DNA from: Hyphomicrobiales bacterium
GTDB taxonomy: Bacteria > Pseudomonadota > Alphaproteobacteria > Rhizobiales > Rhizobiaceae
NCBI GenBank assembly: GCA_900465915.1
Contig: UBKJ01000002.1
Span: forward strand, 124,001 to 188,000
Reading direction: 5' to 3'
Length of the DNA stretch: 64,000 nt
The number at the start of each line of letters is the position of its first letter. Position 1 is the stretch's first letter. The notes beneath the pieces are model-generated. The model made no database searches and was not told where the DNA came from. It saw only the letters and a list, made by a program, of their open reading frames with translations. A program made the position numbers and the translations under genes. Positions 18,938-27,998 of the stretch are shown here, one piece after another.

Positions 18938-19705
18938 ATGAAGGACTGGTCCGCGCAGCAATATCTGAAATTCGAGGACGAGCGCAGCCGCCCGGCGCGC
19001 GACCTTCTCGACCGCATCCCCTTCGCCGCGCCGGAAAAGGTCGTGGACATAGGCTGCGGTCCGGGCAACTCGACCGAGCTTCTGGCCGAACGCTGGCCGC
19101 AAGCCGCGCTTTCCGGCTTCGATGCGTCGCCGGACATGATCGAGAAGGCGCGGAAGCGGCTGCCGGAGGTGGACTTCTCGCTTGGCGACGCCACGAGCTT
19201 CGAGCCGGATGCCAGTACGGACGTGCTGTTCTCCAACGCCGTGTTCCAGTGGATACCCAACCATATCGGCCAGATGCAGCGGCTGTTTTCGGCCCTGAAG
19301 CCGGGCGCGGCGCTGGCGGTGCAGATGCCCGACAATATGGACGAACCCACCCACCGCGCCATGCGGGCGGTGGCGCAGGACCCGCGTTTCGCCGCCAAGA
19401 TCGGCCATGAGGGCCGCGCGCCGCTGCCGCCGGTGGCGGCCTATTACGACGCCTTCGCCGGAACGGCGGCGCGGATCGACATCTGGCATACGATCTACAA
19501 CCATCCGCTCGAAAGCGTCGACGCCATCGTCGAATGGGTCAAGGGCACGGGGCTGAGGCCCTTCCTCGATCCGCTGGACGCCGGGGAGCAGGCGGATTAT
19601 CTCGCCGCCTACAAGGCCGCCATCGCGGCGCATTATCCGCCCATGGCCGACGGCAGGGTCCTGCTGCGCTTCCCGCGCCTGTTCGTGGTGGCGCAGAAGG
19701 CCTGA
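18938..19705 (+). CDS. tam: Trans-aconitate 2-methyltransferase-like SAM enzyme
   Basis: This 255-residue class I methyltransferase has the SAM site [20 protein letters not shown] and the family N-terminus [20 protein letters not shown]. That N-terminus, the VFQWIPNH segment and overall length match Tam, which methylates trans-aconitate, an inhibitor of aconitase. The start is ATG 18938 after GGAGAAGAG, only 11 bases past the ettA T-run. Expression therefore depends on read-through or a promoter inside the terminator region. A mosaic repeat follows. Confidence 0.88.
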   Translation: MKDWSAQQYLKFEDERSRPARDLLDRIPFAAPEKVVDIGCGPGNSTELLAERWPQAALSGFDASPDMIEKARKRLPEVDFSLGDATSFEPDASTDVLFSNAVFQWIPNHIGQMQRLFSALKPGAALAVQMPDNMDEPTHRAMRAVAQDPRFAAKIGHEGRAPLPPVAAYYDAFAGTAARIDIWHTIYNHPLESVDAIVEWVKGTGLRPFLDPLDAGEQADYLAAYKAAIAAHYPPMADGRVLLRFPRLFVVAQKA

Positions 19706-19748
19706 GCCTTCCGTCCCGATAGGTTTCCTGGAATCCGAAAATATTCTG

Positions 19749-19842
19749 GCGCGCCGGTCCGACGGAACCGGACCGGCGCGCTAGCTATTTGTTTTTACGC
19801 ATTTCCCGGCGCAAAACCGCTTCACACCTTTGCGGGAAATGC
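19749..19842. repeat. RIME-like mosaic repeat, full-length copy
   Basis: There are two hairpins. The first pairs 12-base arms 19749-19760 with 19770-19781 (GCGCGCCGGTCC type). The second pairs GCATTTCCCG (19799-19808) with CGGGAAATGC (19833-19842). The inner part AAAACCGCTTCACACC and the end AAATGCTCTA resemble RIME1 elements of Rhizobium and Sinorhizobium as I remember them. Confidence 0.7.
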
Positions 19843-19917
19843 TCTAAGCTTCGCAATCGATTGGGAGCAGGAGCGCGGCGCGGCGGCGCGCCGGTCATTA
19901 TTTTCGGGAGTTTCCGT

Positions 19918-21258
19918 ATGAGCAACGCCTCAATGCACATGGACGCCAATGGCGAGGTCGAAGCGCCGCACGACGCGCACGACACGCGCCGGCGCGTCTA
20001 CGCCATCGTCGCCAGCGCCTCGGGCAATCTGGTCGAGTGGTACGATTTCTACGTCTATTCCTTCGGCGCGCTCTATTTCGCCTCGCAGTTCTTTCCCGAG
20101 GAGGACCAGACCAGCCGGCTTCTCAACACCGCCGCCATCTTCGCCGCCGGCTTCCTGATGCGCCCCATCGGCGGCTGGATGTTCGGCCGCATCGCCGACA
20201 AGCTCGGCCGCCGCACCTCGATGCTGATCTCGGTCACCATGATGTGCTTCGGCTCCTTCGCCATCGCCATCCTGCCCACCTATAACAGCATCGGCGTGCT
20301 GGCGCCCTTCCTGCTTCTCCTGGTGCGCCTGCTGCAGGGGCTTTCGGTCGGCGGCGAATACGGCACCACCGCCACCTATATGAGCGAGGTGGCGCTGGCC
20401 GGGCGGCGCGGCTTCTTCTCGTCGTTCCAATATGTCACGCTGATCGGCGGCCAGCTTCTCGCGGTGCTGGTGGTGGTGATCCTGCAATTCCTGCTGACCC
20501 CGGAGCAGCTTCACGCCTGGGGCTGGCGCATTCCCTTCGCGCTGGGCGGCGTAGCGGCGATCGTGGCGCTGTTCCTGCGCCGCACGCTGCACGAGACGAC
20601 GACCGCCGAGACGCGCAGCCGCAAGGAGACCGGCAGCTTCGCCAATATCTGGCGCAACCACCGCAAGGCCTTCCTGGTGGTCTGCGGCTTCACGGCGGGC
20701 GGCTCGCTCACCTTCTACACCTTCACCACCTATATGCAGAAATACCTGGTCAACACGGCCGGCATGAACAAGGAGACGGCGAGCCAGGTCATGACCTTCG
20801 CGCTCCTGGCCTTCATGCTGATGCAGCCGCTGTTCGGGCATATTTCCGACAAGGTGGGGCGCAAGCCGATGATGATCGCCTTCGGCGGCCTGTCGGTGCT
20901 GACCACGGTGCCGATCCTGACCCTGCTCGGCTCGGTGCAGAGCCCGACGCTGGCCTTCCTTTATATCGCCGCGGCCTCCGCCATCGTCAGCATGTACACT
21001 TCCATCGCCGGCATCGTGAAATCCGAGCTGTTCCCGGCCGAGGTGCGCGCGCTCGGCGTCGGCTTCTCCTACGCCATCGCCAACGCCATCTTCGGCGGCA
21101 CGGCGGAATATGTGGCGCTGTGGTTCAAGAAGCACGGGGCCGAAAGCGGCTTCTTCTGGTACGTGACCGTCATGATGGTGATCGTCTTCATCGTCGGCCT
21201 CGTCATGCCCGATCCGCGCAAGCACGGCTATCTGCAGGGCCACGGCGTGACCGATTGA
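19918..21258 (+). CDS. MFS transporter, metabolite:H+ symporter family (KgtP-like)
   Basis: This 446-residue carrier has about 12 membrane segments. It belongs to the MHS family of the [23 protein letters not shown] at the first helix, [14 protein letters not shown] and [13 protein letters not shown] as loop motifs, and [20 protein letters not shown]. This family imports dicarboxylates, alpha-ketoglutarate, proline or related acids with a proton. KgtP is the nearest type I recognise, but the substrate is not fixed by sequence. I chose ATG 19918 behind CGGGAG; the frame is open upstream through the mosaic repeat. Its stop is one base from the stop of the convergent DUF2293 gene. Confidence 0.85.
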   Translation: MSNASMHMDANGEVEAPHDAHDTRRRVYAIVASASGNLVEWYDFYVYSFGALYFASQFFPEEDQTSRLLNTAAIFAAGFLMRPIGGWMFGRIADKLGRRTSMLISVTMMCFGSFAIAILPTYNSIGVLAPFLLLLVRLLQGLSVGGEYGTTATYMSEVALAGRRGFFSSFQYVTLIGGQLLAVLVVVILQFLLTPEQLHAWGWRIPFALGGVAAIVALFLRRTLHETTTAETRSRKETGSFANIWRNHRKAFLVVCGFTAGGSLTFYTFTTYMQKYLVNTAGMNKETASQVMTFALLAFMLMQPLFGHISDKVGRKPMMIAFGGLSVLTTVPILTLLGSVQSPTLAFLYIAAASAIVSMYTSIAGIVKSELFPAEVRALGVGFSYAIANAIFGGTAEYVALWFKKHGAESGFFWYVTVMMVIVFIVGLVMPDPRKHGYLQGHGVTD

Positions 21259-21259
21259 G

Positions 21260-21583
21260 CTAAAGCGCCGCCTCCTCCTCGTCGTCCGGCGAGAGGAGGC
21301 GGGTGGCGCGCCATTCCGTCAGCTTAGCGTTGATGGCGTCGAGCACGAAGAAACGCGCCGAATCCCTGTCGTAGCCCTCGTCGCGCAGCGCGTCGTAATC
21401 GGTATGCGCATGGCGCACATGCGCCACCGTCGCCAGCCACACGGCGGTGGAGGGCGGCAGCGCCTTCATGTGCGGGGCCAGCGCCGCGGCGCGGATCGGC
21501 TCGGAATCCGAATAGGGAACGGCGGGCAAAAGCAGCGTCAGCGATTTCGCCACGGCCTTCTGCCGGTTGGTGCTCGCGCTCAT
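21260..21583 (-). CDS. DUF2293 domain protein
   Basis: This is a 107-residue soluble protein. The domain shows KSLTLLLPAVPYSDSEPIRA, LPPSTAVWLATVAHVRHAHT and YDALRDEGYDRDSARFFVLD, the pattern of the DUF2293 family of unknown function. AAGGAGACGAG stands before the ATG at 21583. It diverges from the regulator gene at 21707, so the operator-like palindrome between them could affect both. Its 3' end nearly touches the stop of the MFS gene. Confidence 0.85.
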   Translation of the reverse strand: MSASTNRQKAVAKSLTLLLPAVPYSDSEPIRAAALAPHMKALPPSTAVWLATVAHVRHAHTDYDALRDEGYDRDSARFFVLDAINAKLTEWRATRLLSPDDEEEAAL

Positions 21584-21655
21584 CCTCGTCTCCTTACGCC
21601 CGAATCCCTCTTCGCCAGTCTGGCATGAAAAGGGCTTGCGCGGGAGCGGCTTTCC

Positions 21656-21675
21656 ATATAAACATATCTTTATAT
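21656..21675. promoter_or_regulatory. Candidate SahR-type operator
   Basis: ATATAAA (21656-21662), six bases, then TTTATAT (21669-21675) form a perfect 7+7 palindrome in an otherwise GC-rich region. It lies 31 bp before the ArsR-methyltransferase regulator gene. It is probably the regulator's own binding site. Confidence 0.6.
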
Positions 21676-21706
21676 CTTTAGAGCGGCGAACAAAGAGACG
21701 GAGTGC

Positions 21707-22726
21707 ATGGAGAACTTGCGCTTGCAACTGGACCGGATGGTGGACGTGCTGAAGGCGGTGGCGGAGCCGAGCCGGCTGCGCATCCTCGTGCTTCTGGCGC
21801 GCGGCGACCTGACCGTGTCGGACCTGACCGCCATTCTGGGCCAGTCGCAGCCGCGCGTGTCGCGCCATCTCAAGCTTCTGGGCGAGGCCGACCTGATCGA
21901 ACGCTATCAGGAAGGCGCGTGGGCCTATTTCCGGCTGGCCGACAGCGCGCTGACCGGCGACCTGGCGCGCGGGCTCCTGGCCCGGCTCGACCATGGCGAC
22001 GCGCTGATCGAGCGCGACATGGAGCGGCTGTCGCAGGTCAAGTCCAGCCGGCAGGAGAAGGCGGCGGCCTATTTCAGCGCCAACGCGCGGAGCTGGGACG
22101 AGATCCGTAAGCTGCACGTGTCGGAAAACGCCGTCGAGGCGGCGCTGAAGACGATCGTCGGCGACAAGCCCTTCCAGGCTATGCTCGACGTCGGCACCGG
22201 CACGGGGCGGCTTCTGGAGCTTTTCGCGCCGCTCTATACGCGTGGCGTCGGCGTCGACATCAACCGCGACATGCTGGCCGTGGCGCGCGCCAATCTGGAG
22301 CTCGCGGCCGTCGGCAACGCGCAGGTGCGGCAGGGCGACGTCTATGCGCTGCCGGTCGAGCGCGAGCGCTTCGACCTCGTCACCATCCACCAGGTGCTGC
22401 ATTTCCTCGACGATCCGCAGGCGGCGATCCGCGAGGCGGCGCGCGCGCTGCGCCCGAACGGGCGGCTTTTGATCGTCGATTTCGCGCCGCACCGGCTCGA
22501 ATTCCTGCGCGAGGACCACGCCCATCTGCGACTCGGCTTCAGCGACGAGCAGATGCTGGGATGGATGCGCGAGGCCGGCCTGGAGCCGGAGAAACAGATG
22601 CAACTGGAGCCGAAGGCGGCGAACGGCGAGGACGGGCTGACGGTCAAATTGTGGCTGGCCCGCGATCCGCGCCTTTTGATCGCCCATCCGGTTTCCCGCG
22701 ACAAAAGCATGACGGAGACAGTTTGA
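21707..22726 (+). CDS. ArsR family regulator fused to a SAM methyltransferase domain (SahR-like)
   Basis: This is a 339-residue fusion. Residues 1-95 form an ArsR winged helix (KAVAEPSRLRILVLLARG, QSQPRVSRHLKLLGEADLIE). Residues ~110-320 form a class I methyltransferase fold (LDVGTGTGRLLELF, RFDLVTIHQVLHFLDDP). No metal-binding Cys motif of ArsR is present. The stop overlaps the metF start (TGATG), so the pair is co-translated. By context it is likely the S-adenosylhomocysteine-sensing regulator SahR described in Proteobacteria, in which the methyltransferase fold acts as the ligand sensor. This is inference; a true methyltransferase is possible. Confidence 0.85.
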   Translation: MENLRLQLDRMVDVLKAVAEPSRLRILVLLARGDLTVSDLTAILGQSQPRVSRHLKLLGEADLIERYQEGAWAYFRLADSALTGDLARGLLARLDHGDALIERDMERLSQVKSSRQEKAAAYFSANARSWDEIRKLHVSENAVEAALKTIVGDKPFQAMLDVGTGTGRLLELFAPLYTRGVGVDINRDMLAVARANLELAAVGNAQVRQGDVYALPVERERFDLVTIHQVLHFLDDPQAAIREAARALRPNGRLLIVDFAPHRLEFLREDHAHLRLGFSDEQMLGWMREAGLEPEKQMQLEPKAANGEDGLTVKLWLARDPRLLIAHPVSRDKSMTETV

Positions 22727-23631
22727 TGGGTTTTTACGGTCTTTCCCGCCGGCCTGACGTCGGCCAGACCACGAAGGTGTCGTTCGAGTTCTTCCCGCCC
22801 AAGTCGGAGGAGATGGAGCAGCGCCTGTTCGAGACGGTGACGCGGCTTGCGCCGCTGAAGCCGGAATTCGTCTCCGTGACCTACGGCGCGGGCGGCTCGA
22901 CGCGCGAGCGCACCATCCGCACCGTGGCGCGCATCCTCAAGGAGACCGACATCAAGCCGGCGGCGCACCTGACCTGCGTCGACGCCACGCGCGAGGAGGT
23001 CGACCGCGTGGCGCGCGAATTCGCCGCGCTCGGCGTCGACCGCTTCGTGGCGCTGCGCGGCGACCCGGCCAACGGCGGCGAGGGCAAGTATGTGCCGACG
23101 CCCGGCGGCTACCAGAACGGCGCGGAGCTGGTCGGAGGCCTGCGCGCCATCGCCGATTTCGACATCTCCGTCTCGGCCTACCCGGAAAAGCACCCGGAAA
23201 GCCCGGATTTCGCCACCGACATCGACATGCTCAAGCGCAAGGTCGACAACGGCGCGACGCGGGCCATCACCCAGTTCTTCTTCGAGAACGACCTCTACGA
23301 GCGCTATGTCGAGCGGGTGCGGCGCGCGGGCATCTATATCCCCATCGTGCCGGGCGTGCTGCCGGTGCATAATTTCAAGCAGGTGCGGAATTTCTGCGCC
23401 CGCTCGGCCACCCATATCCCGGCCTGGCTGGCCGAGCGCTTCGACGGGCTCGACGGCGACCCGCACACGCACCAGCTCGTGGCGGCGGCGATCGCGGCGG
23501 AGCAGGTGATGGACCTGATCGAGCGCGGCGTGCAGGACTTCCACTTCTACACCATGAACCGCGCCGAACTGCCCTATGCGATCTGCCACATGATCGGCAT
23601 CCGGCCCAAGGCGGAGGCCGAGGCGGCCTGA
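22726..23631 (+). CDS. metF: 5,10-methylenetetrahydrofolate reductase
   Basis: This 301-residue FAD enzyme reduces methylene-THF to methyl-THF, the methyl donor for methionine synthesis. The family motifs are KVSFEFFPPKSEEMEQRLFE (with the catalytic Glu), FVSVTYGAGGSTRERT, THQLVAAAIAAEQVMDLIE and DFHFYTMNRAELPY. The ATG shares one base with the stop of the preceding regulator. The coupling and the upstream palindrome suggest control by the methionine/SAH cycle. A hairpin and then a mosaic repeat follow the stop. Confidence 0.95.
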   Translation: MGFYGLSRRPDVGQTTKVSFEFFPPKSEEMEQRLFETVTRLAPLKPEFVSVTYGAGGSTRERTIRTVARILKETDIKPAAHLTCVDATREEVDRVAREFAALGVDRFVALRGDPANGGEGKYVPTPGGYQNGAELVGGLRAIADFDISVSAYPEKHPESPDFATDIDMLKRKVDNGATRAITQFFFENDLYERYVERVRRAGIYIPIVPGVLPVHNFKQVRNFCARSATHIPAWLAERFDGLDGDPHTHQLVAAAIAAEQVMDLIERGVQDFHFYTMNRAELPYAICHMIGIRPKAEAEAA

Positions 23632-23637
23632 AACGAA

Positions 23638-23661
23638 AAGCCCGGCTGAAAAGCCGGGCTT
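23638..23661 (+). terminator. Hairpin terminator of metF
   Basis: The 10-bp stem AAGCCCGGCT (23638-23647) and AGCCGGGCTT (23652-23661) has loop GAAA. The T-run is short. Confidence 0.65.
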
Positions 23662-23667
23662 CGAATG

Positions 23668-23716
23668 AGAGCATTTCCAGCGAAAGCGCGAAGCGGTTTC
23701 GCGTAGGATGCCGCTC
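23668..23716. repeat. RIME-like fragment, inverted
   Basis: GAGCATTTCCAGCG with GAAGCGGTTTCGCG is the reverse complement of the end part of the copies at 19799 and 61600. It ends at the stop codon of the minus-strand small gene. Confidence 0.55.
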
Positions 23717-23802
23717 TAGTGGATAAGGCCTGCTATCAACGCTGCGACGAAAGCGAACGCCGCACAGATCATCAGGACGTTCAAAGATCGCGTCAGTCCC
23801 AT
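23716..23802 (-). CDS. 28-residue single-span membrane protein
   Basis: This very short gene begins MGLTRSLNVLMICAAFAF and ends GLIH, with one hydrophobic segment (about residues 9-25). The ATG at 23802 follows a near-perfect ribosome site, AAGGAGACAG. A longer open frame runs upstream to 23982, but its codons look non-coding. Small proteins of this type seem to recur in Rhizobiales (from memory). The function is unknown; a stress-related inner membrane microprotein is possible. The stop lies at the edge of a mosaic repeat. Confidence 0.6.
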   Translation of the reverse strand: MGLTRSLNVLMICAAFAFVAALIAGLIH

Positions 23803-24058
23803 CGGTCTGTCTCCTTCCTTTGCGTTTCCGTTGCGGAAAATGCGCGTTGGTAGAGAGTGGAATCTAAGCGCGTTCGGGCTTCGAAAAAAGAAGATTTCGC
23901 ATCGAAATGTCGCGTGATCGTGGAAAATTCGTCGCGCGGAACCTGTAAGATGCTGAAAGAACGATCCCTTTTCGCCTTTCACTTTTCATGAAGAAGCCAC
24001 GTCTTCGCCTCTATTTCCAGGGCTTTCGCCATCGGTTCGCCCCAATTTTTGCGGCTTT

Positions 24059-24994
24059 TCAGCGGATCAGCGCCAGAAAAAGCGACAAGGTCGCGACCGA
24101 AATCACTGTCGAATAGAGAATCACGTTGGAGGTCGCCGCCGCTTCGCGCCGGTAATATTCGGCCAGCATGAAGGGGCCGGTCCCGGTCGGCAGCGCGGCG
24201 AGAAGCGTGGCGCTTTCGGCGAGCATCGCGGGCAGATGGAAGACGTAGACGGCGAGCAGCCAGGTGACGAGCGGCTGCACGACGAGCTTGGCGGCGACGA
24301 GGAAGGCCACCACGCCCGCCTGGTCGCGCCCGATGCGGCGGCTCTGGGCGAGGAACAGGCCGAGCGCGACCAGCGCGCAGGGCGAGGCCGCGCCGCCGAG
24401 CATCTTGAGGAATTTCTCCGCGGGCTCCGGCATGGCGAGGCCGGTCGCGGCGAAGAGCGCGCCCAAGGCCGGGGCGAAGATCAGCGGATTGCGGATCAGC
24501 GACAGCAGCACCTTGCGCGCCAGCCGCAGCTTGCGGGTCTCGGTCTGGAGGCCGATCTCGATCAGCACGATGGCGACCGCGAAGGTGACGCAGACCGTGA
24601 TGATGATGGAGATGGTGGTGGCCGGCAGCACCGCCGGGCCGAAGGCGATGAGCGACAGCGGAATGCCCATGTAGCCGGTGTTGGGATAGGCGGCGTTGAG
24701 CCCGTCCAGCGCCCGGTCGGCCAGCCCCTGCGAGCCGCGCAGGCGGACGGCGAAGGGCAGGGCGAAGGCGACCGCGCTCGACAGCAGGAACACGGCGATG
24801 AAGCCCGGCCGCCACAGCGCGCCGCCATGGGTGTTGGCCATGATGTCGAAGAGAAGCGCGGGCAGCGCCAGATAGACCACGAAACGGTTGAGTTCGGTGA
24901 TCGCATGCGGCCCGAGGATCTTCAGGCGGAACGCGGCCCAGCCGGAAAAGATCAGCGCGAAGACGGGCAGGACGATGGGAAGCGTGGCGAGCAT
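24059..24994 (-). CDS. AEC family transporter
   Basis: This 311-residue inner membrane carrier has about ten hydrophobic segments and belongs to the auxin efflux carrier (AEC) family. Family features are the N-terminal IVLPVFALIFSGWAA, LNRFVVYLALPALLFDIMA, and the helix-break region LNAAYPNTGYMGIPLSLIAF. Members move small organic acids or similar anions in bacteria; the substrate is unknown. The stop of mltB's reading unit is not shared: 45 bp separate the two minus-strand genes, so mltB (upstream) may be co-transcribed with it. The 256 bp between this gene and the 28-residue gene are AT-rich and show no further gene. Confidence 0.87.
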   Translation of the reverse strand: MLATLPIVLPVFALIFSGWAAFRLKILGPHAITELNRFVVYLALPALLFDIMANTHGGALWRPGFIAVFLLSSAVAFALPFAVRLRGSQGLADRALDGLNAAYPNTGYMGIPLSLIAFGPAVLPATTISIIITVCVTFAVAIVLIEIGLQTETRKLRLARKVLLSLIRNPLIFAPALGALFAATGLAMPEPAEKFLKMLGGAASPCALVALGLFLAQSRRIGRDQAGVVAFLVAAKLVVQPLVTWLLAVYVFHLPAMLAESATLLAALPTGTGPFMLAEYYRREAAATSNVILYSTVISVATLSLFLALIR

Positions 24995-25039
24995 GATGGG
25001 GAATGCGCGGGCGCGAAGCGGGGCTCCGCGCCGGAGGCG

Positions 25040-26275
25040 TCAGAGCTTGTCGAGAAGTTCCCTGGTCGGCCAGGAATCGGCCGGCAGGCCGAGGCGGATC
25101 TGCTCGGCGCGGGTGGCGTCGCGGGTGGCGACGCCGAACACGCCGTCGATCTTGCCCATGTCGTAGCCGCGCGCCTGCAGCTTGGTCTGGAGCTGCTTCA
25201 TCTCGTCCTGCGTCAGGCCCGGCTCGGGGTTGCCCGGATCGAAGGCCGGCGCGCCGGCGAGGCGGGTGGCGAAATAGGCCGCCGTCATGGCGTAGACGAT
25301 GGACTTGTTCCACTCCACATAGACGTCGAAATTCTGGTAGGAGAGGAAGGCCGGCCCCTTGCGGCCCTGCGGCAGCAGGAGCGAGGCGTCGCCATTGTCG
25401 GGGCCGAGCGGGCCGTTCATGCCGGTGACGCCCTGCTCCGCCCACCAGGAATGCGGCTTGCGGTTGGTGCGGATCGCCTCCTGCCAGGGCAGGTCCTTGG
25501 TCAGGCGCACTTCCTCCAGCCACGGCTCGCCGCGCTTCCAGCCCAGCTCCGAGATCATGCGGCCGGCGGTCATCATGGCGTCGGCGACGCTGTTCTTGAG
25601 ATCGACCTTGCCGTCGCCGTCGCCGTCGACGCCGCGCTCCAGATAGTCCTTGGGCAGAAGCTGCGTCATGCCGATCTCGCCCGCCCATGCGCCGGTGGTG
25701 GTCGCGTCGGCCACGCCCTTGTCGAACAGCTTCAGCAGCGCCAGCAATTGCGGGCGGAACAGCTCCGGCCGGCGGCAGTCATGCGACAGGGTGACGAGCG
25801 CGTCGAGCGTGACGAACTTGCCCTGCATCGCGCCGTAATCGGTCTCCAGCCCCCAGAAGGCGGCCAGAACCGGGCCCGGCACGCCATAGGTCTCCTCGAC
25901 CTTTTTGAAGATGTCGGCGTGCTTCTCCAGCATCTCCTTGCCCTTCTTCAGCCGCGCCTCGGAGATGAGGCGCTTGGAGAAGTCGGTGAAGGTGAGGTTG
26001 AAGACGTTCTGCTTGCGGTCGAAGCCCAGCACCTTGTCGTCGATCTTCGCCTTGTGCAATTCGGCGATGGCCTTGTCGCTGACGCCCTCGGCATGGGCTT
26101 CCTTGGCGAAATTGTCGATCCAGGCCGAGAGGTCGCCGCCGCATTCGGGCTTGGCCTGAGGGGCGGCTTCGGTCGCGGCGGAAGCCGGGGCGGCCGTCTG
26201 ACCGGTTGTCTGGGCTGCGGCGAGGGCGGTCGAGGCCAGCAGGGCTGCGGCGACGGCTGAAGCGAAGATCTTCAT
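25040..26275 (-). CDS. Lytic murein transglycosylase, MltB family
   Basis: This is a 411-residue periplasmic enzyme that cleaves the MurNAc-GlcNAc bond to give anhydro-muropeptides. It has a signal peptide of about 20-21 residues and one Cys45 but no lipobox. The catalytic Glu144 lies in FWGLETDYGAMQGKFVTLD. The MltB motif IGMTQLLPKDYLERGVDGDG and the end segment WNKSIVYAMTAAYFATRL follow. A peptidoglycan-binding domain fills about 350-411 (LTQDEMKQLQTKLQARGYDM). The GH25 gene lies upstream on the same strand, 123 bp away. Confidence 0.92.
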   Translation of the reverse strand: MKIFASAVAAALLASTALAAAQTTGQTAAPASAATEAAPQAKPECGGDLSAWIDNFAKEAHAEGVSDKAIAELHKAKIDDKVLGFDRKQNVFNLTFTDFSKRLISEARLKKGKEMLEKHADIFKKVEETYGVPGPVLAAFWGLETDYGAMQGKFVTLDALVTLSHDCRRPELFRPQLLALLKLFDKGVADATTTGAWAGEIGMTQLLPKDYLERGVDGDGDGKVDLKNSVADAMMTAGRMISELGWKRGEPWLEEVRLTKDLPWQEAIRTNRKPHSWWAEQGVTGMNGPLGPDNGDASLLLPQGRKGPAFLSYQNFDVYVEWNKSIVYAMTAAYFATRLAGAPAFDPGNPEPGLTQDEMKQLQTKLQARGYDMGKIDGVFGVATRDATRAEQIRLGLPADSWPTRELLDKL

Positions 26276-26398
26276 GGGGCGGACTCACTCTGGCGGTCAG
26301 GGCGGCGGGGACCGCCCTTTCGGAATTGGCTATCCTATTGCCCCAATGCATGGCGTAAATGAAGCGAAACTTCGCGCGATCGCCGTTTCGCCGTCCGG

Positions 26399-27229
26399 TT
26401 AGCGCACCTTGTTGCCTTCCAGCCACTTTTTCCAGGTCGCCGCGTCGCCGGCGAAGACGTTGATGTCGGCGTCGCCCTTGACGCCCGGAATGCTGCCGGT
26501 GCCGGTATATTGCCAGAAGGTCCAGGGATGGGTCCCGTATTTCTCGTCCGGGTGGCCGGCGACCGAGCGCAGCCAGAAAGGATAGTCGGGCAATTGGCGC
26601 AGGTCGTTGTCGTCGAAGAAATCGACCGTGGTGTAGACGATCGGCCGCTTGCCGTAATGCTTCTCCAGCGCGCCGAGGAAGATGCGCATCTCCTTGCGCA
26701 CCACGGCCGGGTTGGGGCGCAGCTTGCAGGTGGGCGAATTGGGGTTCCACTCCATGTCGACCACCGGCGGCAAGGCGGAGGGGTCGTTGGGCACGTTGCG
26801 GATATACCATTGCGCCTGCTCGATGGCCGGGCGGCAGAAATAGTAGAAATGATAGGCGCTGCGCGGAATGCCCGCCCGCCGGGTGTCGCTCCAGTGCTCC
26901 TGGAAGCGGTCGTCGACGCGGTCGCCGCCCTCGGTCGCCTTGACGAAGACGAAGGAGATGCCGGCGGCGCGCGCCGCGCGCCAGTCGACGTTCGACTGGT
27001 ATTTCGACACGTCGGTGCCGTGGATCGGGTAGCGCCAGGGCGTCTTGCCCTTCCACTCGTGCGGGTTGGAATCGCCGAAGCGCGGCGCGCGGACGGAGCC
27101 CGAAGGCTCGGCGATGCGCGAGACCACGCCATGCTTCTTCACGTCCGAAAAATCGTAGTCGGCGGTGGTGCAGGCGGACAGGAGAAGCGCGCCAAGAAGC
27201 AGCGCGCCATGGCAGGCCGATCGGTTCAT
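26399..27229 (-). CDS. GH25 muramidase lipoprotein
   Basis: This 276-residue protein has a lipoprotein signal with lipobox LLSAC (Cys20). The glycoside hydrolase 25 barrel starts at HGTDVSKYQSNVDW (Asp73). The catalytic pair Asp158 and Glu160 lies in PPVVDMEWNP, and YHFYYFCRPAIEQAQWYI and FWQYTGTGSIPGV are conserved. It cleaves peptidoglycan between MurNAc and GlcNAc. Membrane anchoring suggests local wall remodelling rather than attack on other cells. It precedes mltB on the same strand. Confidence 0.92.
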   Translation of the reverse strand: MNRSACHGALLLGALLLSACTTADYDFSDVKKHGVVSRIAEPSGSVRAPRFGDSNPHEWKGKTPWRYPIHGTDVSKYQSNVDWRAARAAGISFVFVKATEGGDRVDDRFQEHWSDTRRAGIPRSAYHFYYFCRPAIEQAQWYIRNVPNDPSALPPVVDMEWNPNSPTCKLRPNPAVVRKEMRIFLGALEKHYGKRPIVYTTVDFFDDNDLRQLPDYPFWLRSVAGHPDEKYGTHPWTFWQYTGTGSIPGVKGDADINVFAGDAATWKKWLEGNKVR

Positions 27230-27322
27230 GCGCAGGGGTCCGTATCGCGAATCACTCTCGACAACGGTTACGCGATCCGCGGGCGGGCGTCACCAGATTT
27301 GGGGGCCGGACGTTGCGAATTT

Positions 27323-27997
27323 TCAGGCGGGAGCGCGGATTTTCGCGATCCAGGCGAAGCCGCGGTAAAGGGCGCGGCCCTCGCTCGACGCGCCCTGCTC
27401 GCCGGCCAGCTCCTCGCAGGCCGAGAAGAGGTCGGCGCGCGGCGTGACGTGATACCAGCGCAGCCAGGTCCGAAGCGCCGCCCGGAACCGGCGCGGCAGG
27501 CGCGCCTGGTCGCCGAAATCGACGATGTGCAATTCGCCGCCGGGGGCGAGGTGGCGGATGCTCTCGCGGATCACCGAGCGCCATTGCGGGATCATCGACA
27601 CGGCGTAGGAGATGAAGATGCGGTCGAAGCCGTCGCGGCCGAACAGCGCCCGCGGGTCGAAGCCGGCGGCGTCGGCGCGCATCAGCTTGGTGCGGGCCTC
27701 GACCCCGGCGCGGCGGACGGATCTTTGCGCCGTGTCGAGCATTTCGGCCGAGATGTCGAGGCCGTAGAATTGCGCGTCGGGATAGGAGCGGGCGGCCTTG
27801 ACCAGGTTGCGGCCGGTGCCGCAGCCGATCTCCAGCACATGGCCGCCTTCCGGCGCGTCGAGGCCGGCGATCATCGGGTCGCGGCCGAGCAGGTAATATT
27901 TGCGCGTCGCGTCGTAGAAATGGCGCTGGCGGCGATAGACCCGGTCCATCAGCCGGGCGTGGTCGATCCCCTGCACGCTCCAGAGATTGCGCAGCAT
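27323..27997 (-). CDS. btaB: N-methyltransferase of betaine lipid synthesis BtaB
   Basis: This 224-residue class I SAM enzyme adds three methyl groups to diacylglyceryl-homoserine to give the phosphorus-free membrane lipid DGTS. The SAM site is HVLEIGCGTGRNLVKAARSY; the N-terminal MDRVYRRQRHFYDATRKYYL and ISYAVSMIPQWRSVI are characteristic. ATG 27997 starts one base after the btaA stop, so the pair forms one operon. The frame extends 13 codons upstream inside btaA, which I do not use. DGTS replaces phospholipids when phosphate is scarce. Confidence 0.9.
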   Translation of the reverse strand: MLRNLWSVQGIDHARLMDRVYRRQRHFYDATRKYYLLGRDPMIAGLDAPEGGHVLEIGCGTGRNLVKAARSYPDAQFYGLDISAEMLDTAQRSVRRAGVEARTKLMRADAAGFDPRALFGRDGFDRIFISYAVSMIPQWRSVIRESIRHLAPGGELHIVDFGDQARLPRRFRAALRTWLRWYHVTPRADLFSACEELAGEQGASSEGRALYRGFAWIAKIRAPA

Positions 27998-27998
27998 G

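Noticed and set aside
19749..19842. The mosaic repeats as insertion sequences or CRISPR repeats
   Set aside because: They encode no transposase, have no target duplications, and are dispersed single copies without spacers.
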